The notes under the pieces: generated by a model
Seen by the model: only the letters and a program-made list of their open reading frames with translations
Databases searched by the model: none
What the model was told of the DNA's origin: nothing
From: Sphingobacterium multivorum
GTDB taxonomy: Bacteria; Bacteroidota; Bacteroidia; Sphingobacteriales; Sphingobacteriaceae
NCBI RefSeq assembly: GCF_039511225.1
Contig: NZ_CP154261.1
Span: forward strand, 5,828,001-5,892,000
Length of the DNA: 64,000 nt
Direction of reading: 5' to 3'
Part shown: positions 17,580-25,785 of the stretch, piece after piece
Layout: the number at the start of each line of letters is the position of its first letter
Numbering within the stretch: position 1 is the stretch's first letter
Translations under genes and position numbers: made by a program

Positions 17580-18953
17580 ATGAACTATTCTACAATTAAA
17601 AAAACAGCTGTTGCTGCTACATTAGTTGCCGCTTTAGGTTTCGCTGGTACAGCACAAGCTCAACAAGTATTCGGTGGTAGATCACAATACAGAACTTGGT
17701 CTATCGGAGTTCAAGGTGGTATCACTACACCGAACAACGTAATCGGTGGCGGTAACGCTTTTGGTCAAAAAGTAGGTTACTTCCAAAATAAAGTAGGTGA
17801 GTACTATGGTTTGACAGTACGTAAACAATTCTCTCACTTATTTGGTTTAGAAGTTGAAGCTAACCGTGGTAAGATCAAAACTTACAATCATGATCTTTCT
17901 GGTCCTGCTGTAGAAAACAAATTAGGCGCTCGTTCGGTAGAAACTAGTGTAAACTGGGCAGCTAGCTTAAACGGTGTATTCCAATTGGGTACAATCGATT
18001 TCTTGAGAAGAGAAAATGCGGTTAACTTCTATGCTAAAGTAGGTTTGGGAGCTATGGCTTACAACCCTGTTCAATATGCTAACAATGATTTCTCTGGAAC
18101 AGTTGTTTATGATAACAAAGGTAAATGGGGTGATGGCGTTATCGGAGACCGTGATCCAAAACGTGACCGCGATAACAAATTAACAGCATTCGTTCCTGTA
18201 GGTGTTGGTGCTAAATTCAAATTATCAGAAGTTGTTGCCTTGAACTTAGGTTACACAATGAACTTCACTGATGATCAAATCTATGGTCCTGCTCGTCAAG
18301 CTTCTTACAAAGGTAAATTCTCTTCAGTTATGGCTGGTCTAGAATTCACTTTAGGTTCGAAAGACAAACAAAACTTGACTTTTGCTAACCCAGTTGCTAC
18401 ATTGTACGATGAGTTGAAAGATCCTTCATTGAGAAACGAAGTTGAAGCGTTAAAACAACGTGTAAGCACTTTAGAAGGTACTGTTAACACATTAAGCGCT
18501 GACGCTGATGGTGACGGTGTATCTGATAAATTTGACAAATGTCCTGGTACTCCAGCTGGTACTCCAGTGGATGGTTCAGGATGTCCAATCAAATTCCCAG
18601 AGCCAGTTGTTAACAACGTAACTTCTAACGGTTACTACGCTCCAATTCAATTCGAATTCGATAGCTCAGTATTGAAAACTTCATCTTACTCTACATTAGA
18701 CAAATTGGCTAAAGAGTTACGTGATAACAATTCATCTGTACAATTAGATGGTTATGCATCTGCTGAAGGTTCTGAAGCTTATAACGTGACTTTATCTAAA
18801 GACCGTGCAAACTCTGTAAAACAATATTTAGTAAACGCTGGTGTTTCTTCATCAAGCATCACTGCTAACGGTTACGGAGAGAAAAACCCAGTTGCATCTA
18901 ATGCTACTGAAGAAGGTCGTGTTCAAAACCGTCGTGTTGAGATCAAAAAATAA
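17580..18953 (+). CDS. OmpA-family outer membrane protein with thrombospondin type-3 repeat
   Basis: 457 residues. The start is MNYSTIKKT at 17580, which gives a clean signal peptide ending AQAQQ; the frame opens earlier at a TTG. An N-terminal beta-barrel-like region runs to about 265. A short coiled coil follows (EVEALKQRVSTLEGTVNTL), then the Asp-rich calcium-binding type-3 repeat DADGDGVSDKFDKCPGTPAG, then the OmpA C-terminal domain from QFEFDSSVLKTSSYSTLDKL to NRRVEIKK, which binds peptidoglycan. Codons are strongly biased (GGT, CGT, AAC, GCT), unlike neighbours, implying very high expression. A sigma-54-like promoter and a strong terminator flank it. Confidence 0.93.
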   Translation: MNYSTIKKTAVAATLVAALGFAGTAQAQQVFGGRSQYRTWSIGVQGGITTPNNVIGGGNAFGQKVGYFQNKVGEYYGLTVRKQFSHLFGLEVEANRGKIKTYNHDLSGPAVENKLGARSVETSVNWAASLNGVFQLGTIDFLRRENAVNFYAKVGLGAMAYNPVQYANNDFSGTVVYDNKGKWGDGVIGDRDPKRDRDNKLTAFVPVGVGAKFKLSEVVALNLGYTMNFTDDQIYGPARQASYKGKFSSVMAGLEFTLGSKDKQNLTFANPVATLYDELKDPSLRNEVEALKQRVSTLEGTVNTLSADADGDGVSDKFDKCPGTPAGTPVDGSGCPIKFPEPVVNNVTSNGYYAPIQFEFDSSVLKTSSYSTLDKLAKELRDNNSSVQLDGYASAEGSEAYNVTLSKDRANSVKQYLVNAGVSSSSITANGYGEKNPVASNATEEGRVQNRRVEIKK

Positions 18954-18980
18954 TCGTATATAATTTATACCATTATACTA

Positions 18981-19008
18981 AAAGCCGGCTCTAATGCCGG
19001 CTTTTTTA
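18981..19008 (+). terminator. Terminator after the OmpA-family gene
   Basis: AAAGCCGGC and GCCGGCTTT pair around TCTAAT and run into T6. A classic strong intrinsic terminator. Confidence 0.9.
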
Positions 19009-19134
19009 TTTTACCCGTATTTATCCTTAACTTTGTGGAGGATATCCGATTTGTGGAAAATTAGTTCGAACAAATTAGATAAGAAATTAGTATTTTGAAT
19101 TAAAGAACAGAATACTGGTTTTAAACTTTTGAGA

Positions 19135-20547
19135 ATGGAAGAGGATTTTGAATTTGAAAACCCCGAAGAAAGAAAAATCTCGGTGGACAGATATGAGGAA
19201 ATGCTTCGAAACGAGGATCAGTATTTTTTTGACTCCAAGGCTTTTGAAGGAATTATTGATTACTACGCTGAAAAAAATGACCCTGTTAAGGCCCTACAGG
19301 TTACCGAATTTGCGATCAGCCAACACCCTTTTGATATTACCTTTTTACTGAAACAGGCACAACTGTTTTCAACGATTCAACAATATCAGAATGCACTTGC
19401 GGCGCTTGATAAAGCGGAGTTATTGGAAGCTTCAGAAGGAGACATCTTCTTAATCCGTGGTGGCATATTAGGCAGTATCGGCCAGTTTGACAATGCTTTG
19501 GAACAGCTCTTCAAAGCACTTCCACTATTGGATAATAAAGATGAAGTCTACTTCCATATTGCGATGATCTTTCAAGCTCAAATGAATTATGACAAGGCAA
19601 TAATTTATCTAAAGAAAGCACTTGAGCTCAATATGGATTACCAAGAAGCACTCTATGAATTGGCCTATTGTTATGATGTATTGGATAGACAGGAAGAAAG
19701 TATCTCCTTTTATAAGAAGTACATTGATTCAGACCCATACTCCTACTATGCTTGGTATAATCTAGGAAATTCTTACCATAAAATAAGCCGGTTTGAGGAA
19801 GCTCTGGATGCTTATGACTATGCTATATTAATTAAAGAAGACTTTTCTTCAGCTTATTTCAATAAGGGGAACGCTCTTGTTAATCTAGATCGCTATCAAG
19901 AAGCATTGGACGTATACAAACAAACATTTGAATATGAGCAACCAAGTGCTGATACCTATTGTGCGATTGGAGAGTGTTATGAGAAACTTGAGCAGATGGA
20001 GGAAGCCCGCAATTATTATAAAAAGGCAGTCAAATTAGATGCGGAGCTTGCTGATGCCTGGTTCGGTATTGGGGTGACCTTAGATTTCGAAGAGCGTTAT
20101 TTTGAATCTCTTCATTTCTATAAAAAAGCATTGGAGCTGGAAGATACAAACCCCGATTACTGGTTTGCGATTGCCGATGCCCGATACAAACTACAACAAA
20201 TAGATCTTGCAGAAGAGGCCTATAAAAAGGTGGTCGCTTTAAACCCGACGGATATAGATGCGTGGCTCGATTATTCTTCCATTCTATTCGAACAAAGTAA
20301 AATTGAAGAAGCCATTGATGTAATATCTGATGCCATCACACAAAATCCTAATGCAGCAGAACTGTATTATCGTGTGGTTGCTTATCTATTTGCCAATGGA
20401 CAATACAATGAAGCGCTGAACTTTTTAGAGCTTGGTCTGGCGACAGATCCCGATAAGCATCATATTCTTTTTGATTACCTTCCGCAGCTACAAGGGAATC
20501 AGATTATTACTGAAATTGTAAAAAAATATACAAAGCCGAAAGATTAA
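19135..20547 (+). CDS. Tetratricopeptide repeat protein
   Basis: 470 residues, no signal peptide, so cytoplasmic. The start at the ATG (19135) is preferred over the TTG two codons earlier. At least nine TPR units are visible from about residue 40 on. Each has the Trp/Gly/Tyr/Ala spacing, for example AWYNLGNSYHKISRFEEALD, AYFNKGNALVNLDRYQEAL and TYCAIGECYEKLEQMEEAR. The N-terminal 20 residues are acidic. Such proteins scaffold protein contacts; the partner is unknown. A 15-bp inverted repeat lies between it and aroE. Confidence 0.9.
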   Translation: MEEDFEFENPEERKISVDRYEEMLRNEDQYFFDSKAFEGIIDYYAEKNDPVKALQVTEFAISQHPFDITFLLKQAQLFSTIQQYQNALAALDKAELLEASEGDIFLIRGGILGSIGQFDNALEQLFKALPLLDNKDEVYFHIAMIFQAQMNYDKAIIYLKKALELNMDYQEALYELAYCYDVLDRQEESISFYKKYIDSDPYSYYAWYNLGNSYHKISRFEEALDAYDYAILIKEDFSSAYFNKGNALVNLDRYQEALDVYKQTFEYEQPSADTYCAIGECYEKLEQMEEARNYYKKAVKLDAELADAWFGIGVTLDFEERYFESLHFYKKALELEDTNPDYWFAIADARYKLQQIDLAEEAYKKVVALNPTDIDAWLDYSSILFEQSKIEEAIDVISDAITQNPNAAELYYRVVAYLFANGQYNEALNFLELGLATDPDKHHILFDYLPQLQGNQIITEIVKKYTKPKD

Positions 20548-20561
20548 CATATAAGAGGCTC

Positions 20562-20594
20562 ATATCCGGTCATTGCATGGCAATGACCGGATAT
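20562..20594. repeat. 15-bp perfect inverted repeat before aroE
   Basis: 20562-20576 is complementary to 20580-20594 with a three-base loop (ATG); the arm reads ATATCCGGTCATTGC. There is no T-run after it on either strand. It follows the TPR gene stop by 14 bases and ends 50 bases before aroE. It may be a terminator without a U-tract, an mRNA-stability hairpin or an operator. Confidence 0.6.
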
Positions 20595-20644
20595 TAAAAT
20601 TGAAAATATATTCCTATTCCCACAACGTACTTTTCGCAATTCAA

Positions 20645-21391
20645 ATGAAAAAATTAGGCTTAATAGGATACCCGTTAGGGCATTCTTTTTCAAAAAAATA
20701 TTATCTAGAAAAATTTCATCAAGAGGGTATTACCGATGTGGATTATGATTTATATCCACTTGCTCAAATAGCCGATTTTACAACAATTGCTTCCAATAAA
20801 GACTTTTACGGTGTCAATGTGACCATTCCCTATAAGATAGAGGTTATGGATTATTTGGATGAGCTCTCGGAAGAAGCTCATGCAATACAAGCTGTAAACT
20901 GTGTTCGAATCAGCCATTCATCAGATGGCATAACACATCTTAAAGGCTACAATACAGATGCCTATGGTTTTGAGGCATCGCTAAAACCGCTATTAAATCC
21001 CCAGGCGGATAAGAAGGCGTTAATATTAGGTAATGGAGGTGCCGCGAAGGCCGTCATTTATGCCCTGAATCAACTCGGAATAATGCATACTTTGGTCAGC
21101 AGAACCAAACAGGCAGGCCAGCTCACTTATGATGAGCTCGATGCTGCTATCCTAGTTGACCATACCGTAATTATCAACTGTTCACCGGTTGGTACATTTC
21201 CCAATACAGCAGAATATCCGAACATTCCTTACGAATACTTAACGGAGAACCACCTCTGCTATGATCTCATTTACAACCCAGAGGAAACAGCATTTCTTCG
21301 AAAAAGCAAAGAAAAAGGTGCCAGAATCAAAAACGGGTATGAAATGTTGGTTCTACAAGCAGAAAAAAACTGGGAAATCTGGAATAGTTGA
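20645..21391 (+). CDS. aroE: Shikimate dehydrogenase
   Basis: 248 residues. Reduces 3-dehydroshikimate to shikimate with NADPH in aromatic amino acid synthesis. The substrate-binding GYPLGHSFSKKY is near the N-terminus. The catalytic lysine strand GVNVTIPYK, NTDAYGFEASL, the nucleotide-binding LGNGGAAKAV and the C-terminal NGYEMLVLQA are all present. The frame extends upstream to 20573, but the added residues cross the inverted repeat and do not belong to the family; the ATG at 20645 (MKKLGLIGYP) is the natural start. No other shikimate pathway gene is nearby. Confidence 0.95.
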   Translation: MKKLGLIGYPLGHSFSKKYYLEKFHQEGITDVDYDLYPLAQIADFTTIASNKDFYGVNVTIPYKIEVMDYLDELSEEAHAIQAVNCVRISHSSDGITHLKGYNTDAYGFEASLKPLLNPQADKKALILGNGGAAKAVIYALNQLGIMHTLVSRTKQAGQLTYDELDAAILVDHTVIINCSPVGTFPNTAEYPNIPYEYLTENHLCYDLIYNPEETAFLRKSKEKGARIKNGYEMLVLQAEKNWEIWNS

Positions 21392-21435
21392 CCTTTCAAT
21401 AGTAAGAAATCAATAAAAACTGTAATTTTACCACT

Positions 21436-22077
21436 ATGCTTACGATCAAAACATTCACCTTCAATCCATATCAGGAAAATACTTACCTACTTTATAACGA
21501 GTCGGGAAATGCAATTATCATTGATCCAGGGATGTATGGCGAGCAAGATCAGCAAGAACTACTAGCTTTCATCGCAAACAATAAACTCAAGCCGACACTC
21601 CTATTAAATACACACTGTCATATTGACCATGTGTTGGGGAATAGTTTTGTCCATGAAAAATTTGGCTTGCTTCCGCAGTTCCACGAAGGTGAAGTACCCA
21701 TTTTAGTAGCGGTTCAGAATTATGCTCCTCAAATGGGCATCCGATATGACATTTCCCCAATTGGGGAAACATTTCTAAATGACGATGATACCATTCATTT
21801 GGATGATGATGAGCTAAAGGTCATTCTTGCGCCTGGACATTCTCCTGCACATATCTGCTTTTATTCAGCTGATCAAAAATTCTTGATCGGAGGAGATGTT
21901 CTATTTCGCAATAGCATTGGCCGTACTGATCTTCCTGGGGGAAATCACCAGCAGCTTTTAGACAGTATAAAAACAAAAATTTATACCTTGCCCGACGACA
22001 CCATCGTTTACCCGGGGCATGGCCCATCGACAACGATTGGCTTTGAAAAAAATTCCAATCCATTTATCCGAGGATAA
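21436..22077 (+). CDS. Metallo-beta-lactamase-fold hydrolase (GloB-like)
   Basis: 213 residues, cytoplasmic. The HxHxDH metal site is THCHIDHVLGN (near residue 60), with AIIIDPG before it and LAPGHSPAHICFY, GGDVLFRNSIGRTDLPGGN and VYPGHGP after it. Together these make the dinuclear zinc/iron site of the glyoxalase II branch. It is shorter than true glyoxalase II and lacks its C-terminal helical domain, so it is best called a hydroxyacylglutathione-hydrolase-like thioesterase of unknown substrate. A TAATTTTA element ends 5 bases before the ATG. Confidence 0.9.
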   Translation: MLTIKTFTFNPYQENTYLLYNESGNAIIIDPGMYGEQDQQELLAFIANNKLKPTLLLNTHCHIDHVLGNSFVHEKFGLLPQFHEGEVPILVAVQNYAPQMGIRYDISPIGETFLNDDDTIHLDDDELKVILAPGHSPAHICFYSADQKFLIGGDVLFRNSIGRTDLPGGNHQQLLDSIKTKIYTLPDDTIVYPGHGPSTTIGFEKNSNPFIRG

Positions 22078-22082
22078 AAGTC

Positions 22083-23312
22083 ATGAATCTGCCATTTCTA
22101 TTTGCAAAAAGATATCTGTTTTCTAAGAAATCAGTTAATGCCATTAATATCATCTCTTCTATTAGTGTAATCGGCGTTATGGTAAGTAGTGCTGCATTAA
22201 TCATCTTGTTGTCTTCATTCAATGGAATGGAGCAGCTGATACTATCGATGTACAGCAAGTTTGCACCTGAGCTGAAGATTGAACCCAAGAAAGGAAAACT
22301 TTTTGACAGCAAACAAGCTGTGTTTACTGAGTTACGAAAAGATTCCAATGTGATTCATTACACCGAGGTTTTACAGGAGAAGGTGTTGCTGCAATATTCA
22401 AATAGACAATTTATTGCAAATATAAAAGGTGTCGAACCCCAATCGCTAAGTAAGAAGACTGGAGATAGTATCCTCGTAGATGGTCAATACAAACTTGCAC
22501 ATGATTCTGCTAACCTTGCCATTCTAGGGGCAAGCGTACAGGCAAATCTGGCGATTCCTATGCAGAACTCTTCGGAACAAATTCAAGTGTATTCACCGAG
22601 AAAAGGGGTAAAAAATTCTTCCAATCCTGCTGAAGAGTTTAATATACGATCCATAGCTCCCGGAGGGGTATTGCGCTATCAACAAGATTTTGACAATTTG
22701 ATTATTACGCCAATTTCATTTGCTAAAGAGGTTCTCGGAGAATATAACCGCGTTTCATCGATCGAGTTTTACCTAAAAGATGGTATAGATGTCAACTTAT
22801 TTGGGCAGACATTACAAAAGAAAATAGGACCAGATTATATTGTAAAGAATAGGGAAAAACAAAACCCGACCTTATATAAAAATGTACGTGTTGAACGTTG
22901 GGTGGTCTTCTTTATACTGACCTTGATCAGTGTAATTGCAATCTTTAATATTGTTGGTTCCTTAACCATGCTTGTACTAGACAAACAAAAAGATATGACG
23001 ATATTGAAAGGTCTCGGTGGAGCTGATAATCTAATTCAACGGATCTTCTTTTATGAAGGTCTTATGATCGCTATTATTGGTTGTATATTAGGTCTATTGA
23101 TAGGCGGCATATTCAACTATATTCAGTCAGTCTATGGAATCATTCGCGTAGAAGATGGAGCGAATACAATTATTGACAGCTACCCTATGGTAAGTAAGTG
23201 GAGTGACTATTTTTTAGTCTTCATGACAGTCACCAGCATCTCAGGTCTAGTTTCCTATTTCTCCGCGAAACTAAGTGTGAGAGAACTAAATAAACTGAAG
23301 GCGACTGATTAA
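22083..23312 (+). CDS. FtsX-like ABC transporter permease (LolC/LolE type)
   Basis: 409 residues. Topology is one N-terminal helix (about 20-42, SVNAINIISSISVIGVMVSS), a large periplasmic domain to about residue 270, then three helices near 275-300, 322-345 and 375-400. The start FAKRYLFSKKSVNAINIIS and the last-helix region VRELNKLKATD match the lipoprotein-releasing LolC/LolE/FtsX family. Its ATPase (LolD) is not in the window. It follows the hydrolase gene by 5 bases. The stop overlaps the stop of the convergent gene by 4 bases. Confidence 0.9.
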   Translation: MNLPFLFAKRYLFSKKSVNAINIISSISVIGVMVSSAALIILLSSFNGMEQLILSMYSKFAPELKIEPKKGKLFDSKQAVFTELRKDSNVIHYTEVLQEKVLLQYSNRQFIANIKGVEPQSLSKKTGDSILVDGQYKLAHDSANLAILGASVQANLAIPMQNSSEQIQVYSPRKGVKNSSNPAEEFNIRSIAPGGVLRYQQDFDNLIITPISFAKEVLGEYNRVSSIEFYLKDGIDVNLFGQTLQKKIGPDYIVKNREKQNPTLYKNVRVERWVVFFILTLISVIAIFNIVGSLTMLVLDKQKDMTILKGLGGADNLIQRIFFYEGLMIAIIGCILGLLIGGIFNYIQSVYGIIRVEDGANTIIDSYPMVSKWSDYFLVFMTVTSISGLVSYFSAKLSVRELNKLKATD

Positions 23313-23956
23313 TAATTTGAGCTTTTTCGGCTCTGACTTCCTTTTGTAATCTGCTGGATTAAACTGCCCCATGCAAATGGGTTTAACAATGGATTAGCGT
23401 AACGTTGGTTGATAACTTTATTATTCATCGTATTGAAGCTCTGCGCATTGTTAATGGAGCGCATTTCATTTCCATCACGCGGTATTACAGCTGCCATTGC
23501 AGACAAGGACTCATACGACAAGGATCTCCTTACTCTAACGATGTTATCTTCAGAAACGTCTAGGTTCATAAATGCAATGTTAAACTCTTCGATACTCGCC
23601 CATGGGTACGGTGTTACCATCGGGAGTTCCGTAACCAGATTTTGCATAATGACATTTGCGGTATATTTATCTCCAGGAACTTCAGGAATAGTGACCACTA
23701 AAGGGTCAAAACCGACAGAGGTAAAACGGATTGTATCGCCTACATGTGCCACAAAAGAGAAATAGCCCTCGTTATTTGCAGCAAATGCTTCATTTCGGAA
23801 AGATAAATTAGTGACAGTCGCATAACCTACAGGAAGTCCAGACCCAACCGTTGTTACGATACCGGAGTACTGAATAATTTTCCTTTCCTGCGCTTGTAAT
23901 GCAGCGGAACAAAAAAGTATAAATACAGCAAATAATATAGAAACCAGCAACTTCAT
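23309..23956 (-). CDS. Secreted CarboxypepD-reg-like domain protein
   Basis: 215 residues with a signal peptide ending near AALQAQERK. Residues about 28-110 form a single carboxypeptidase-regulatory-like beta-sandwich: VTTVGSGLPVGYATVTNLSF, NNEGYFSFVAHVGDTIRFTS, GFDPLVV. This is the same module found at the N-terminus of TonB-dependent receptors, but here without a receptor. The C-terminal half has no recognised domain. Its last codons overlap the convergent permease gene by 4 bases. Confidence 0.82.
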   Translation of the reverse strand: MKLLVSILFAVFILFCSAALQAQERKIIQYSGIVTTVGSGLPVGYATVTNLSFRNEAFAANNEGYFSFVAHVGDTIRFTSVGFDPLVVTIPEVPGDKYTANVIMQNLVTELPMVTPYPWASIEEFNIAFMNLDVSEDNIVRVRRSLSYESLSAMAAVIPRDGNEMRSINNAQSFNTMNNKVINQRYANPLLNPFAWGSLIQQITKGSQSRKSSNY

Positions 23957-24013
23957 AGAACAAATTTAAACAAAAGTAGCCGAACTAGCCGTTAAATTGT
24001 GTTAATAGAAAAA

Positions 24014-24307
24014 CTAATTAACAGAGGGTAAAGTTGCTTCTGGGGAATCTGGATCTGTTAAGTTAATAGCCTCTACTGCTGTAATTTCAGGAACAGCTTT
24101 CTTAATTGCCTGCTCTAAACCAGCTTTAAAGGTCATAATGCTCATTGAACATGAAGCACATGCTCCCAATAATTTTAAACGCACGACATTATCCGCTGTA
24201 ATCTCTTCGACACTTACATTTCCGCCATCAGTCTCCAAATATGGTCTCAAGGTATCTAATGCTTGCTCAACTTTTTCTTTTAAAGTCATACTCTTAATGC
24301 TATTCAA
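24014..24307 (-). CDS. NifU C-terminal domain (Nfu-type) Fe-S protein
   Basis: 97 residues. Small Nfu domain that carries or delivers an iron-sulfur cluster. The cluster-binding CxxC is GACASCSMSIMTFKAG; the N-terminal helix and LRPYLETDGGNVSVEEI are characteristic. The start could be the first Met or, more like the family, Met7 (24289). On the minus strand a TATCTTTA element (7/8 match to the -7 box) lies upstream. It is divergent from bamD. Confidence 0.92.
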   Translation of the reverse strand: MNSIKSMTLKEKVEQALDTLRPYLETDGGNVSVEEITADNVVRLKLLGACASCSMSIMTFKAGLEQAIKKAVPEITAVEAINLTDPDSPEATLPSVN

Positions 24308-24369
24308 TGATTGTAATATGTAAAGATAATCAAATATTTTAAAATGTGTATTTTTAGGCCTTGCTACCC

Positions 24370-24501
24370 ATGGAAAAACAACAAGTATATGACAATATAT
24401 ACCCGCTTATAGCGCCCATCGAGTTAAAGAATGTTAATAAGAAATGTTGTTTTTGCGATCAAATAATTATTAAACTATATTGCGCAGTAAAATTTAATTG
24501 A
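24370..24501 (+). CDS. Possible 43-residue small protein
   Basis: An ATG-to-TGA reading frame of 43 codons in the nfu-bamD intergenic region. The product starts MEKQQVYDNIYPLIAPIEL and has a Cys-rich second half with Cys26, Cys27, Cys29 and Cys38. A TATTTTTA element (7/8) stands at 24349-24356. The stop codon overlaps the TTG of the bamD promoter. I do not recognise it; it may be real, a gene fragment or chance. Confidence 0.25.
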   Translation: MEKQQVYDNIYPLIAPIELKNVNKKCCFCDQIIIKLYCAVKFN

Positions 24502-24528
24502 TTAGTATAACAAATTCACTTATCTTTG
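24498..24528 (+). promoter_or_regulatory. bamD promoter, predicted leaderless
   Basis: TTG (24498-24500), 20 bases, then TATCTTTG (24521-24528): a perfect Bacteroidota promoter. The ATG starts 5 bases after the final G, about where transcription should begin, so the mRNA would have essentially no 5' leader. Confidence 0.75.
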
Positions 24529-24532
24529 TAAA

Positions 24533-25462
24533 ATGTTTTTAAATAGGCGTATAGCGGCTATCTGTGCCGGCATGATGTTTCTATTGGTATTTACTGGCTG
24601 TAAAAGTAAATTTGAGAAATTGCGCGCAAGCAATAACATCGCTCAAAAGTACGAAGAGGCCGTAAAACTTTATGAGAAAAAGAAATATACAAAGGCGTTA
24701 GTTTTGTTCGATGACTTGCGGACCAAATTCCGTGGACAAGCTGAAGCAGAAAATATTTACTATTATTTGGCATTTGCCAACTACCGTTTGAAGGATTATA
24801 CATCTGCAGCATTTCACTTTAAAGATTTTGCCGATGTTTATCCAAATAGTGCAAGAGCAGAGGAATGTCGTTTTATGCATGCCTATTGTTATTACTTGGA
24901 TTCTCCAAGATCGACGTTAGATCAAGCAAACACAAAAAAAGCAATTGACGCATTACAGCTCTTTGTCAATCTCTATCCCGAATCGGAACGGTCCAAAGAA
25001 GCGGCAGATCTTATTCAGAAATTAAGAGATAAGCTTGAGCTTAAAGCGTTTGCCAACGCAAGACTGTATTACGACATGGGCCTTACGGATGATTATAGGG
25101 CAGCTGTCATCGCATTACAGAATGTATTAAAAGAATACCCTGATACAAAATACGCAGAAGAGATTGAGTTTTTAACATTAAAAGCACAATACATTTATGC
25201 ATCTAAAAGTTTCTTCCTGAAACAAGAAAGTAGATTTGATGATGCCTTGGATTATTACCGTAACTTCGCAAGTAATTTTCCGAATAGTAAACATATGAAA
25301 GAGGCAGAATCCCTTCGTGAAAATTCTGAAAAGGGGATTAAAACCGCCCTTTCTCAAGTAAAGGATTATAATAAGGCCGTTGCGGAACAGGAAGTATATA
25401 TCAAAGAACAAAAGGCGAAAAAAGAAAAAGAAAATACCCAAAAAGATGAGTCAAAAAAATAA
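24533..25462 (+). CDS. bamD: Outer membrane assembly lipoprotein BamD
   Basis: 309 residues. BamD works with BamA to insert beta-barrel proteins in the outer membrane. The leader ends at the lipobox VFTGC. TPR pairs follow (YEEAVKLYEKKKYTKALVLF, YYYLAFANYRLKDYTSAAFH), with the family feature PNSARAEECRFMHAYCYY and a second half repeating the pattern. The tail is a Lys/Glu-rich helix longer than in E. coli. The gene overlaps the omega subunit gene by 17 bases. No alternative start leaves a full signal sequence, which supports the near-zero leader. Confidence 0.95.
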   Translation: MFLNRRIAAICAGMMFLLVFTGCKSKFEKLRASNNIAQKYEEAVKLYEKKKYTKALVLFDDLRTKFRGQAEAENIYYYLAFANYRLKDYTSAAFHFKDFADVYPNSARAEECRFMHAYCYYLDSPRSTLDQANTKKAIDALQLFVNLYPESERSKEAADLIQKLRDKLELKAFANARLYYDMGLTDDYRAAVIALQNVLKEYPDTKYAEEIEFLTLKAQYIYASKSFFLKQESRFDDALDYYRNFASNFPNSKHMKEAESLRENSEKGIKTALSQVKDYNKAVAEQEVYIKEQKAKKEKENTQKDESKK

Positions 25463-25775
25463 CAATTCAGTTCCAAACTCTACAGTCACACGTGACTTGA
25501 GACAATTGGACAAAGGCACTGACAATCTCTATGAATCTATTGTAGTTATTTCTAAACGCGCGAACCAAATTGCAGTAGATATTAAAGAAGAATTGAATGG
25601 AAAACTTGCTGAATTTGCAAGCAACAACGATAACTTGGAAGAGGTATTCGAAAACCGCGAACAAATAGAGATTTCAAAACATTACGAGCGTATGCCAAAG
25701 CCTACCTTGGTTGCTATCGATGAATTTTTACACGATAAGGTGTACTACAGAAATCCTTCAAAAGAGCAGGACTAA
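25446..25775 (+). CDS. rpoZ: RNA polymerase omega-type subunit (RpoZ/Rpb6 family)
   Basis: 109 residues. The true start is the ATG at 25446 (MSQKNNNSVPN), inside the last codons of bamD, although the frame is open from 25380. Family features are TVTRDLRQLDKGTDNLYESI, ISKRANQIAVDIKEEL and a C-terminal DEFLHDKVYYRNP that is typical of the Bacteroidota version. It stabilises the beta' subunit. The order bamD-omega-coaBC looks like a conserved housekeeping operon. Confidence 0.9.
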   Translation: MSQKNNNSVPNSTVTRDLRQLDKGTDNLYESIVVISKRANQIAVDIKEELNGKLAEFASNNDNLEEVFENREQIEISKHYERMPKPTLVAIDEFLHDKVYYRNPSKEQD

Positions 25776-25785
25776 TCCTTAAACA

